This document shows positions 34,500 through 46,634 of a stretch of 64,000 bases of DNA, piece by piece. Under the pieces are notes generated by a model. That model was not told the DNA's origin. It made no database searches and was given only the letters and a program-made list of their open reading frames with translations. Both the position numbers and the translations under genes were made by a program. The DNA lies in the NCBI GenBank assembly GCA_008330645.1, contig VLTN01000003.1:1103113-1167112 (forward strand), written 5' to 3'. Position 1 is the first letter of the stretch, and every line of letters begins with the position of its first letter. Source of the DNA: Cafeteria roenbergensis. Taxonomy: Eukaryota; Sar; Bigyra; Bicosoecida; Cafeteriaceae.

Positions 34500-36728
34500 T
34501 CACGCTGGCTGCGGCCAACCGAGCGCATCGAGGACGATTCGCGCCGGGACAAGGGACGCGGCCACGAGCACGATGGCGATGACGGCTGCGATTGTGAGCC
34601 AGGCGGGCGCAGCCGCGTCCCGCTGGGTGCGAATGGAGCGCATCTCGTCCAGCACCTGGCTGAGCAATCGCGCGTGGCGCCTCGCGGCCGCGGCTCCTGG
34701 CGACGAGCTGGGCGCGTCATCGCCAGCACCGCTGCTGTTTGCGAGGAAGCCGTCACCGCCAGCGCCGGGCGCCTCGCCGGATTCACCTGGCGCGGGAGCG
34801 TCGCACGCCAGAGGCGCGGGGAGGGCGGCGGCCGCGGCTGGGTCGCCGGCCGCGACTGGGGCCCAGCCCCCGGCAACGAGCGCCGCGAAGGCGAGCGCAG
34901 CGAAGGCCAGGGAGACCGCAAGCGCGCTCCACAGCCTGGCAGCCCTCCTGGTCGCAGCGCCCTCGCGGTAGAGCCTGCCGTAGTCGCGGAGGAGGTCGCT
35001 GCCGCTGGCCTCCCCGAGGGCCTCGGGGGCGACCGGGGGGTGCGCCGCGCTGTCTCCCGCCAGCGACAGCCAAGCCAATCCCGCCCAGCGCGCAGCACCG
35101 CCGCCCTGCTCGTCCGGCGCGGTGGCCAGCTGGAGCTGCTCCTCTGTGAAGAGGTCCCGCACCGCGGCCGGACCCGTCCTCCGCTGCGCTGCGGCGTCCA
35201 GCGCGCCACGGCCGTGCGCCCCTGCGCGCGAAGCCGCAGCCGCAACGTGCGCCCGCGCCCTCTCCAACCAAGCCTGCACCGTCGGCGCCATGCCCGCAAT
35301 GGACATGGACTCAATCTGCCCCGACAGGATGCCCCGCGACTCGAACTGCACCCGCGCTGCGATGCGCAGCCGGCACCGGGACGGCGCCTCCGCCTCGCCC
35401 CCGCCCGCTTGCCCGCCGCCCCCCCCGCCGCCCGCCTCCCCGGCGGCCGGCTCCACCAGCCACGTCTCAACGATCACAAAGGTGTCCCCGTATGGCACGT
35501 CCAGGCTGCGCGTGGCGATGACGAGCACCAGCCGCAAGTGGCCCTCCTCCCCCGCCAGCCGCCAGAGGCTGTGCCGCTGCTCTACTCGCGTGGACGGCAC
35601 GAACGCCACCCCGGACACCTTCTTGCGAAACCGCACGGCACGAACCAGTCGCGGGTGCGCCTGCAGGTGGGGCACCTCGTCCTGCGACCCCGCCCCGTCG
35701 CCCGCCTGCTGGGCCAGGGAGGGCCGCGGCCGGCGCCCTGGCGCCCTCGGTGTGGCGCCGGCAGCGCCCTCCCTCTCCTCCCACTGCCCAACGGACACTT
35801 CCGTGTTCCCCTGCGCGCGGTTGGCGTCCAGGGCGCCGAAGCCGGCGTCGTCGCTCAGCAGCTCCCGCCAGAAGCCGCTCACCGTGCAGGGCAGCGTGGC
35901 GTCTGCGAGGCTGCGCCCGCTCCCCAAGGCGGCCACCACCTCCGCCAGCGCCTCTGGATCAACGGCAGCCGCAGTCTCCGTGCCCGCCCGGGGCCGCCCG
36001 GCCCGCCCGCCCCCGCTGGCGGCGCTTCCGACCAGCGCGCCGGCGGCAGCCCCCTCCTCGAGCTCGAGGCTGTCGAACCCGGCCTCGGCTGCCGCCGTGG
36101 CGTTGATGCTCGAGGGCGGGCCGGCCACGACGGCCGCAGGGCCGCCAGCCGCAGACTCTGGCGTTGTGATCTCGCGGAACCTGCCCGGCTGCCAGTGCTG
36201 CAACAGCACTTTGCACAGCGACAGCGCCTCGTCGCGGCCGCTGCCGAAAAACCCGCGCAGCAGGTACGAGCGACGGATGCCCTTGGCCGACACGCTCAGC
36301 AGCATCGCGGGGAGCATCCACGCGACGCGGTGCTGGTGAAGCCGGTCTACGTACTTGAACGGCAGCACTTTGCGCACCGCAACGCCCTCCCAAGAGGCGG
36401 CGTCGGCAAAGAAGCAAATTGCCGACGACGTGACGTACAGCCGGCCATAGAGGGACGCACGAGGCGCCGGGTTCGCTGCACCCCCCGCTGGCATCTCCTC
36501 GAGCGCACACGCAAAGTCGCTGAACAGCACGTCAGCGGGCGGCAGCTTGAAGAGGCTGTGAACGAGCGCTCGGGCGGTGTCCGAGGCAGTTTTCGGGAAC
36601 CCTCGAGCACACTCCTTCAGGCTCGGCTCGGGCCCGGTCCCGGTGCCCTCCGACTCAACATCGGATCGTGATGCGGAGCGGGCGGGGGAAGCTGCAGACG
36701 TGCGCGAGGCTGCGCCTGCAGACGCCAT
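34500..36728 (-). CDS. GRAM and VASt domain membrane protein (Lam/Aster-like sterol transporter candidate)
   Basis: An intronless frame of about 742 aa. Residues about 50-150 form a GRAM domain (LFSDFACALEE, LYGRLYVTSSAICFFAD, LPFKYVDRL). A VASt-type region follows at about 275-490 (LPCTVSGFWRELLSDDAGF, RAVRFRKKVSGVAFVPSTRV, VPYGDTFVIVETWLVE, RCRLRIAARVQFES). Two hydrophobic segments lie at about 588-616 and 713-737. Family knowledge: GRAM-VASt proteins (yeast Lam/Ysp, animal GRAMD1/Aster, plant VAD1) sit in the ER at membrane contact sites and move sterols. Two C-terminal membrane segments differ from the single anchor of Aster proteins. Domain calls are by pattern, so the VASt assignment is less certain than GRAM. 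The start is the ATG nearest the folded part; the frame stays open upstream. Confidence 0.8.
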   Translation of the reverse strand: MASAGAASRTSAASPARSASRSDVESEGTGTGPEPSLKECARGFPKTASDTARALVHSLFKLPPADVLFSDFACALEEMPAGGAANPAPRASLYGRLYVTSSAICFFADAASWEGVAVRKVLPFKYVDRLHQHRVAWMLPAMLLSVSAKGIRRSYLLRGFFGSGRDEALSLCKVLLQHWQPGRFREITTPESAAGGPAAVVAGPPSSINATAAAEAGFDSLELEEGAAAGALVGSAASGGGRAGRPRAGTETAAAVDPEALAEVVAALGSGRSLADATLPCTVSGFWRELLSDDAGFGALDANRAQGNTEVSVGQWEEREGAAGATPRAPGRRPRPSLAQQAGDGAGSQDEVPHLQAHPRLVRAVRFRKKVSGVAFVPSTRVEQRHSLWRLAGEEGHLRLVLVIATRSLDVPYGDTFVIVETWLVEPAAGEAGGGGGGGQAGGGEAEAPSRCRLRIAARVQFESRGILSGQIESMSIAGMAPTVQAWLERARAHVAAAASRAGAHGRGALDAAAQRRTGPAAVRDLFTEEQLQLATAPDEQGGGAARWAGLAWLSLAGDSAAHPPVAPEALGEASGSDLLRDYGRLYREGAATRRAARLWSALAVSLAFAALAFAALVAGGWAPVAAGDPAAAAALPAPLACDAPAPGESGEAPGAGGDGFLANSSGAGDDAPSSSPGAAAARRHARLLSQVLDEMRSIRTQRDAAAPAWLTIAAVIAIVLVAASLVPARIVLDALGWPQPA

Positions 36729-37099
36729 CACCCGCTGCGAGCCAGGACGGCGCGCTGTCAGCACCAGTCGCCGCGAGCCTGCTTCCGGCCCTCCTGTGCG
36801 TGCCCGTGAAAAGCGCGCCTGGTCGGCAGCCGGCAGCCTGCCGGGTCGTGTGTCCTTGGGCTGGCCTGGCCACGCACGCGACCGCGGCGGTTGCGATCGA
36901 GCAGAGCTCGCAGGCTGCCCAGCCGGCGTCGTGCGCCCCGCGCGCTCCACGCGAGCACAAGCAGCACACACACGCACACGAACGCACACACGTAATCCTG
37001 GGCTCGGCAAGCCCAGCCGGGGGGGGGGGCACCGCCGCGCCCCGACCAAACACCCTTCAGGCCGCTCGCTGCGCAAAGCCTCGAGGCGCTCTGACGGTC
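36729..37099. other. Intergenic gap with CA-rich tract
   Basis: It contains an AC/CACG-rich simple tract at about 36958-36995 and a G run at 37020-37029. No gene seen. Confidence 0.6.
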
Positions 37100-39096
37100 T
37101 CAGCTGGAGCGCGTGACCACGCGAGCCGCAAGCGCGGCCAGCGCGTCCCTGTGCTCCGAGGGCGGGAACGCGGCGAGCGCGTCGAGCGCCATCTGGGCGT
37201 GGGCGACTGCCAGGGCGTGAGTCTTGTCAAGGCCGCCGCTCTCCTTCACGGCGTGGGCCACCGTTTCCACGTCGCCCGGCACGCGGAACTTGCGCTCCAT
37301 GAGGGGCTGCAGCTCGGGGTAGGTCCTCGCCGCGAAGAGCACGGGCGCCGTCGTGAGGCCCTGCGCCACGTCGTTCATGGCCGGCTTGCCGAGCGACTCC
37401 GCGCTGCCTGAGAAATCGAGGGCGTCGTCGACCAGCTGGAACGCCAGCCCCGTGTGCTTGCCGTACCGGTACGCCGCGTCCACCACCTCGTCGCTGTGGC
37501 CCGCCAGCATGGCTGCCGAGCGGCACGAGTTGGCCACCAGCGATGCAGTCTTGTAGAAGCTCTTGGTCATGTAGGCCTCGAACGCCACCTGCGAGGCATC
37601 GCGGCCGCAGGCGGCAGCGACGGTGGCGGTGGAAGGCGCGGGCGACGCGCAGCGGGGATGCGAGCGCTGGAGGGGGGCCACGGCGCGGCGAGGGCGGCGG
37701 GGGGCGGCGGGGGCGCGGCGCGGGCGGCGGGGGGCGGCGGGGGCGCGGCGAGGGCGGCGGGGGGCGGCGGGGGCGCGGCGCGGGCGGCGGGGGAGGTGAC
37801 CTCGAGCGCAAATGGTCAGAGAAGCCGATGCCCGAACGATCCCCTGCCCCCCTCCCCGTCAAGCACAAGCACCAGCGGTCTCACATCGACGCCTTCCCCC
37901 TTGGATTCGGAGCGCATTTGCTGGACCTCCCCCCGCACGAGGTGCTCGATGATGGTTGACATGCACTCCACCACGGGCACGTCCCGCAAGCGCGCGAGGC
38001 AGATACTGGCACGGGCCAGGAGGAAGTCGCCGGCCAGCACGGCGAGCTTGTTGCCGAACACGGAGTTGACCGACGCAACGCCGCGCCGCGTGTCGGCCTC
38101 GTCGATGACGTCATCGTGGAGGAGGCTGGCGGTGTGGATCAGCTCCGTGATCTCGGCCAGCCTCAGCTGCGACGCCGCCACATCCTCCGCCCCTCTGCCG
38201 GGCAGGAACGCTGCCCGCCTGTACGCGGGGGCGGCGTCCACGGCCGGCCCGTGCGCCCCCGCCTCAGCCACGTACGGCGTCTGCGCCTCTGCCATGAGCG
38301 GGGCCGTGGCCCGCGACACCAGCAGGACCATGGTGGGCCGGAACTTCTTTCCGCCGCCCTGCTCGAAGAAGTAGGCTGCCACGTTCCGCAGCACGGGGTG
38401 GTCCACGCCCAGCAGCTGGCGGATGCTGGCCGACATGGCGTCGATGTCCGGCCCCACCAGCGCGAAGGGGTCCACACCGGCCGCGCCAGGGTGGGCGCTG
38501 AGGTCGACCGCCGAGGCGTCCAAGTCGAGCGGCACGTCGCTCGACGAGATGGGAACGGGGTCGTGCTCGACGATGGAGTCGTTCTGCGGCGTGGATACGA
38601 ACGGGGGCAGCCAGGAGAGAGGCGTGCGCGTCAGGGGCCTCGCACCGCCGGGCCTGGACGCTGGGCGCCCCGTCGCGGTCGCGAGCGGGCTGCGCAGCGA
38701 CCAGCGGCGAGAGCTGCCGGCTCACGATGAACACTGCTGACCCGTGAGCGCTGGCCTGTGCCGCCGCGGCGCCCCAGTCAGAGCCAGCAGGCGCGCTTGA
38801 GGCAGCAGCCTGCGCGAGGGGCGCCGCTGCGTGCAGGTGCCTGTCGCTGAAGTGCAGCGGAGCAATTCGGGCCGAGACGCCGAGCCCGCCCCCTGCAGAG
38901 GAACAAACGCGCACCACACACGGGGAGGGGCACACGGAGGCAGCTAGCACCGTAGCCTGGCCGAAGCGCGCGCAGCAGGCCGCCAGCCTCGCTCGCGCTG
39001 CGCTGGTGCGGAAAAGGCGGGTCGGCGCCTGTCCGGGAACCGCGTGCCCTCACTCCGCGCGACGGCATGCGCAGCCCGCACCGCCCGAATCTGCAT
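37100..39096 (-). CDS. COQ1: Polyprenyl (solanesyl-type) diphosphate synthase, ubiquinone side chain
   Basis: Four exons, 39096-39054, 38892-38726, 38583-37885 and 37588-37100, with phases 1, 0, 0, give about 465 aa. The first exon gives MQIRAVRAAHAVAR, an Arg/Ala-rich mitochondrial presequence. The synthase core has GGGKKFRPTM, the first Asp-rich motif LLHDDVIDEADTRRG, VNSVFGNKLAVLAGDFLLARA, KSFYKTASLVANSC and the second Asp-rich motif FQLVDDALDFSG. Role: builds the all-trans polyprenyl diphosphate tail of ubiquinone from IPP. An insert of about 25 residues (AEAQTPYVAEAGAHG...) follows the first helix pair. The last intron (37589-37884) carries a G-rich minisatellite. The start exon is inferred from phase and targeting character because no ATG exists in frame in exon 2. 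It is head-to-head with NDUFS5, ATGs 215 bp apart. Confidence 0.9.
37681..37795. repeat. 30-bp GC minisatellite in COQ1 intron
   Basis: About four copies of a 30-nt unit of the form gggcgcggcg(a/c)gggcggcgggggg..., alternating in one base (A or C), lie inside the last intron of COQ1. The coding strand is therefore C-rich and would be G-quadruplex-prone on the complementary strand. Confidence 0.9.
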
Positions 39097-39311
39097 GGCT
39101 CCAGGAACTCCAGGGAGCGATTGCGCACGCGAAGCGAGTCGGTGCACCGACGGTTGCCGTCGGGGCCGCGGGGTGGACCATGCGCCGCAGCTGCCCGGGC
39201 AGAGCCGCTCCGCCCGACGCGCCTTTCACGATCGCCCCAGGAGAGGGCGCCGGCGGCGCACCCGAACCTTCCCCCCGAGGCGGCCGACTCCCGGACCATC
39301 CGACCCAGACG
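39097..39311. promoter_or_regulatory. Shared upstream region of COQ1 and NDUFS5
   Basis: This is 215 bp between divergent ATGs of two mitochondrial respiratory genes. No specific motif is recognised. Co-regulation is only a possibility from position. Confidence 0.45.
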
Positions 39312-39792
39312 ATGGCAAGCGGCGTCGGATTCTTCGGTGGCGTGTCCCAGTGCTACGACCTCTGGCACAGCTTTGCCGAGTGCCATGTAAGAGACTTTTG
39401 CGGGCCGCCCGGCGCATTCGCCCCTCGGCGCCGCCGAAGCCGCGGCCTGTGCGGCCGATGTGGCCGCCAGTCGGCCATGCAGGCACACCACCCTGCTGGC
39501 GGGCGTCGCAGTGGCGGGAAGCCGCGGGAGGGGGACGCCCGCGGCCTGGCGAGCGGCTGCCGCCTTGCGGCTCGCGCAGCCACCACGCGCTCCGGCCTGC
39601 GCTGAGCCTGCCCCCGCCCCTCCGCCGCAGAAGTCCGCGGCGCGGCCCGCTGAGTGCAAGCTGCACCACGCTGACTTCCAGGAGTGCTTGCACAAGCGCA
39701 AGCAGAAGCTGCGCATGGCCAAGGCCATGATGCACATCACCGACGAGGCGGCTCGCAAGGACGGCAGCGCGCACGGCGGCGGCCACCACTGA
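39312..39792 (+). CDS. NDUFS5: Complex I subunit NDUFS5 (15 kDa, twin CX9C)
   Basis: Two exons, 39312-39386 and 39631-39792, phase 0, encode 78 aa. MASGVGFFGGVSQCYDLWHS resembles the NDUFS5 start (MASG..G..G..RCYDFW). The four cysteines form two C-x9-C pairs: CYDLWHSFAEC in exon 1, and CKLHHADFQEC in exon 2. The intron falls between them. The basic helix that follows (LHKRKQKLRMAKAM) and the His-rich end fit the family. Role: accessory subunit on the intermembrane-space side of complex I, imported through the MIA40 disulfide relay, so no cleavable presequence is expected. The donor is GTAAGA rather than the common GTGAGN. Confidence 0.9.
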
Positions 39793-40123
39793 GGGCACCC
39801 CGCGCCCAAGTTCATCCTTGATGTGAATGTCAGGGCTCCCAGACTGGCTTGCCCCGCCCCCTCGTCTTTTCCCCAGCCATGCGCGGTTGGGGCCGTTCCC
39901 TGGGCCCGATGCGGCCTCGCGAGCAGCGTTCGGCGCAACTGGCCGGCATCGCCATTCGGAGCCCTTGCGCGCCTCGGCATCGTGTGTGGGAAGCTGTGGC
40001 GGCAGCCGACTTTGATCCAATCATTTCTGCTTGTCGTGCACGCGGCTGCGCATGCGCTCCGGGACGCAAACGCAAAAGGTTCTGCCCACACGAACAAATT
40101 GGCCACGCACACATCCAAGCAGC
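39793..40123. other. Gap between convergent NDUFS5 and MCM3
   Basis: 331 bp with no supported gene; 3' ends of both transcripts are expected here. Confidence 0.6.
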
Positions 40124-43416
<3,293 letters not shown>

Positions 43417-43600
43417 GACAAGCGCCGGGTGGTCCCGCCGTAGTCGCTGGGCGACGGCCGCCCGCATGGCTCTGCCCGAAACTAGGGCTCGCAGTTGCGA
43501 GCCGCAACCCAGGCTCGCAAGTTGGAGCGGCCCTAGTTCGCGCCGCCGGGCAGCGGATCTCGCGGCACTCGCTCGCAAGGCGACGAGCCGCGAGAAGGCC
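43417..43600. promoter_or_regulatory. Shared upstream region of MCM3 and CAPZA
   Basis: 184 bp between divergent start codons. It contains two copies of a GGCTCGCA(A/G)GTTG-like string around 43486-43522 (gctcgcagttgcgagc and gctcgcaagttggagc); the first is a near-perfect inverted repeat. Regulatory role not shown. Confidence 0.45.
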
Positions 43601-44697
43601 ATGGCTGCCGCAGCCGCCGCTGCCGCAGGCGCACCCGGGAGCACCGATGGTGCCCAAGGCCTCCTCGCCAGGAGCCCGCCCGGCCAGTTTGACATCGTCG
43701 CCAAAGGTTCGCCGAGCTGATTCAACGTGGCGCTGCCCGCTGCGACCGCGCCGCGGCAATGGCCCGCCTCGCCGCACACGCGGCACCGGGGCGCCGGCAG
43801 TCGCTGGGCTCCCTCGAAGCGCGGCGCCGCCGCGAAGCTGAGGGTGTGTGAGCGGCCGAGCACTTGCTTCCTTGCCGCGCAGAAATTCGCGGCATTGTTG
43901 GCGCCGACGGCTTTCCCGACGCCGCGGTCGCTGCGGCCCGTGAGGCTCACTTGAAGAGCGAGCGCCCCGTGCTGGAGGTGGGCAAGGGTCACTTTGTGGC
44001 CCTGTGCCCGGAGGGCCAAGTCGGGCCCGGCAAGTTTGTGGACTCGAAGCGCGCAGCTGTGGTTTGCGTGGACATGGTGACGGGGAAGCCGAGCGAGGGC
44101 GGCGACGGTGACGGCGACGCGGCTGCCGTGCTGGGGGAGGCAGGCTCTCCCGTGCGCGCTGCGCGCGAGGCGGTCGTGGGCGAGCTGGAAACGTACGCTG
44201 GCCATGCCTTCAGCTTCCGCGGCACGAGACACGGCGCCGTGGAGGTGTTTGTGAGTGGCGAGGACCTCACTGTGGTGTTGTCCGGCGTCAAGACGCGGCT
44301 GGACAACTTCTGGGCGGCGCAGTGGCAGAGCACGTGGACGGTGTCCGGGGCCGCCGGCGCCTCCCCCTCGCTCTCCGGCAGCGTGCGGGTGACCACACAC
44401 TACTTTGAGGACGGCAACGTGCAGCTGCGCGCCGCCAAGGACTTTGCGGCCGTGCCCCTCAAGGGCGCCGCCACCCCGGAGAAGCTTGCCGAAGCGGTGC
44501 GGCGCGCCATCGCGGACACGGAGGACGCCTACCAGGCCGCGCTGGCGGCCGTGGTCCAGAGCGTGGAGGGGGAGACCATGCGCGACCTCAGGCGCGCCAT
44601 GCCCCTCTCGGGGCAGCCCATGGCGTGGAACCTCAACGCCCACCGCTTTCGCCGCGCGCTCCCCTCTGCCAAGTCCGGCGCCGGGTCGTCATCGTGA
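43601..44697 (+). CDS. CAPZA: F-actin-capping protein subunit alpha
   Basis: Two exons, 43601-43706 and 43883-44697 (phase 1), give about 306 aa against about 286 in animals. The N-terminal SPPGQFDIVAKEIRGIV corresponds to the family pattern 'PPGEF.EV..D(V/I)R'. The C-terminal part has LDNFWAAQWQSTW, VTTHYFEDGNVQL and an amphipathic helical tail, in place of NFW.GRWRS.W and V.VHYYEDGNVQL. Role: with the beta subunit it caps filament barbed ends. The intron has an unusual donor, GTTCGC, in a genome where GTGAGN dominates; the acceptor CGCAG is standard, and the joined frame restores the conserved Glu-Ile-Arg. The extra N-terminal residues are Ala-rich. Confidence 0.88.
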
Positions 44698-45027
44698 GCG
44701 CTCAGCGCTGCCCGGCCACGCCGTTGCTATCGTGCCCCACGCGCCGCGCGCTGGTGCAGCCGCTGCGCGCGAGGCAGCTGGCTCGTGTTGCGTGCATCGC
44801 CAGCCCACAGACTGCTCGGAGCTGCGATGGGAACAAGTCCGCTTGACAGACTCGTGGCACGGATTGGGCTGGCGCGCGCGGCGCCACGGCGGGGCCTGCC
44901 CATCGGTTCAACACGAATCCCGAAGCGCGCACACACACACACGCACATGTACAAACGAGAGCTGCCCGGCCCGGCGCCAGGGGCGACGGGTGCAATGGCG
45001 GGGCTGCCGCGGCAGGGCCCATCCGCC
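44698..45027. other. Gap between convergent CAPZA and EMG1
   Basis: It contains a short CA repeat at about 44930-44945. No gene seen. Confidence 0.6.
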
Positions 45028-46372
45028 TCAGAGAACGCCCCAGTGGAACTCGAAGGCTCCTAGCAGACGGGCTACCGCCGTGGCGGCCGACAAGGGGTAG
45101 CGGGAGAAGGAGAACGTGTGGGTCACGTAGTCGGCGTCGATGAACCCGCGGGCCATGGCGCCGAACACGAAGACGACCGGACCGTCCGGCAGGGCCGGAA
45201 CCAGGTCCATCGGGCTGACAACCTTGGCCTTCATGTTGGTGCCTGCGTGGGGTCGCAGCGGGCGGGAGCGGGCGACGTAGTGGGGCGGGCGACGCAGCGG
45301 GGCGGGCGACGCAGCGGGGCGGGCGACGCAGCGGGGCGGGCGAGGGCTGCCCTTGGACCCCAGCACGGCGCAGGACGCAGCCAGCCCGCTGGGCGCGGCT
45401 TTGATGGCAGCGGCACAGCGGGGGGTGCACGCTCACCGTACACGGGCGCTCCCGGCGGCAAGTGCGCCGAGACGGGGTTCTTCACCACCTTGAGAAGGGT
45501 GCGGCCCGAAGGCGTGGCAACGTCGCCTGGGGCCTTGCCGTCCTTGGGGTCCGCGGCGCGAATCTTCATCTTGTGCAGCAGCTGCACCATGAGCCCGGCG
45601 AACCGCTTGAACGTGCGGGGCAGGCGGATCTGGGGGTTGACCTGGACAAGAACGTTCAACTTGGTCTTCATAAACACCTGCAGGCGCCCGGCCTTGTTCA
45701 GAGGGCTGCGGTGCACCGGACAGCGAGGCAGCGACACCTGCATTCGTGAGCTCGGCGGACAGTCGCAAGTGCAGCAGCGCCCTGCGACCCCCGCCCTTGC
45801 CAGACCACGGGGGCACCCTAGGCAGGCCCCAGGCGCTGAAATGTGTGACCTCCACGCAGCGAGGCTCGCGTGACCATGCTCTTTGCGCGGCGAGCCGGCC
45901 GGGGGGCAAGGCGGGGGGGGGGGGTTGCACCTCACCTGTCAAGGAGGTTCAGCAGGAGCTGGTGCGCGATATCCGGGCGCGAGTCCGCGGGGTCGCGCTT
46001 GAACTTGCGGTGCAAACCCAAGTGGTCGTCGCAGTTGAGAAGCTCGAAGCCCGACTTGGTCTTGACCGTTTCCAGGCACGCTTGCTCGAGCACGACGTAC
46101 AGCCGTCGCTGCGAGGCGCGCTCCGTCAGGGCGCGGGGCAGCATTGCCCGCGCCGTCGGGTCGTAGCCGTCTTCCTGCTCCATGGGGCGCGCTCGCTTGG
46201 CGGGGCGCAACTCCTCCCCCTCGTGCCGGCTGGAGTCCGGAACCACCACGTCGTAGTCTGCGCCGGCTGAGCGGGACGAAGCGCCGGAGCTCGCAGCCGC
46301 AGCCGCCGCTGCTGCGGCAGCCCCACCGCCGGGAGCGCCGACCTGCACACTCTGCTTTGGGGATGCCGCCAT
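45028..46372 (-). CDS. EMG1: rRNA pseudouridine N1-methyltransferase EMG1/NEP1
   Basis: Three exons, 46372-45936, 45705-45437 and 45242-45028 (phases 2, then 1), encode about 306 aa. After about 75 low-complexity residues comes [20 protein letters not shown] followed by FELLNCDDH, then [15 protein letters not shown]. Exon 2 has [40 protein letters not shown] and [16 protein letters not shown]. Exon 3 has [11 protein letters not shown] and [20 protein letters not shown] followed by FEFHW. All follow NEP1 closely. Role: SPOUT-class methyltransferase acting on the hypermodified pseudouridine of 18S rRNA and an assembly factor of the small ribosomal subunit. Intron 2 contains a 17-bp minisatellite, and a long G run lies just inside intron 1 (45913-45924). 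It is divergent from the MBOAT gene. Confidence 0.95.
45275..45350. repeat. 17-bp minisatellite in EMG1 intron 2
   Basis: About four tandem copies of ggggcgggcgacgcagc, with one variant copy (acgtagt), lie wholly inside the second EMG1 intron. Confidence 0.9.
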
Positions 46373-46634
46373 TGCAGCTAACGGTGCAGGCAGACGGAGA
46401 ACGAGGCCGCAAGGAGCAAAAAAAAAAAAAAAAGTGATGCAGAGCCGCAGCTCTGTTTGCTGCAAGTGGTTCTCAGCCGCCACCACCAAGGCAACCGCCG
46501 CTGCTCAGGAGAGCCCAGCGCTAGGCACTGGGCAGCGGCTTCACAAGTGCCGACTGGCGGCGTGGGCGCCACTCCGCGCTGCGCCCAGGCGTCAACGCCG
46601 CAGCTACAAGCGGCGAATCGTGCTCCGCAGGGCG
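46373..46634. promoter_or_regulatory. Shared upstream region of EMG1 and MBOAT gene, with poly(A) tract
   Basis: 262 bp between divergent ATGs. A run of 16 A residues at 46418-46433 is striking in this GC-rich genome and could be a nucleosome-excluding element of a bidirectional promoter. The MBOAT frame stays open back to ATG 46437, so part of this could be coding. Confidence 0.5.

Noticed and set aside
38722-38950. COQ1 starting within its second exon
   Set aside because: The apparent start codon there is GTG and no ATG is in frame; the 43-nt upstream exon with ATG 39096 restores phase and gives a proper targeting sequence.
46437-46634. 66-residue N-terminal extension of the MBOAT protein
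   Set aside because: In frame and ATG-initiated but Arg/Ala/Cys low complexity without features; the ATG at 46635 is nearer the first membrane segment. Kept as an alternative only.
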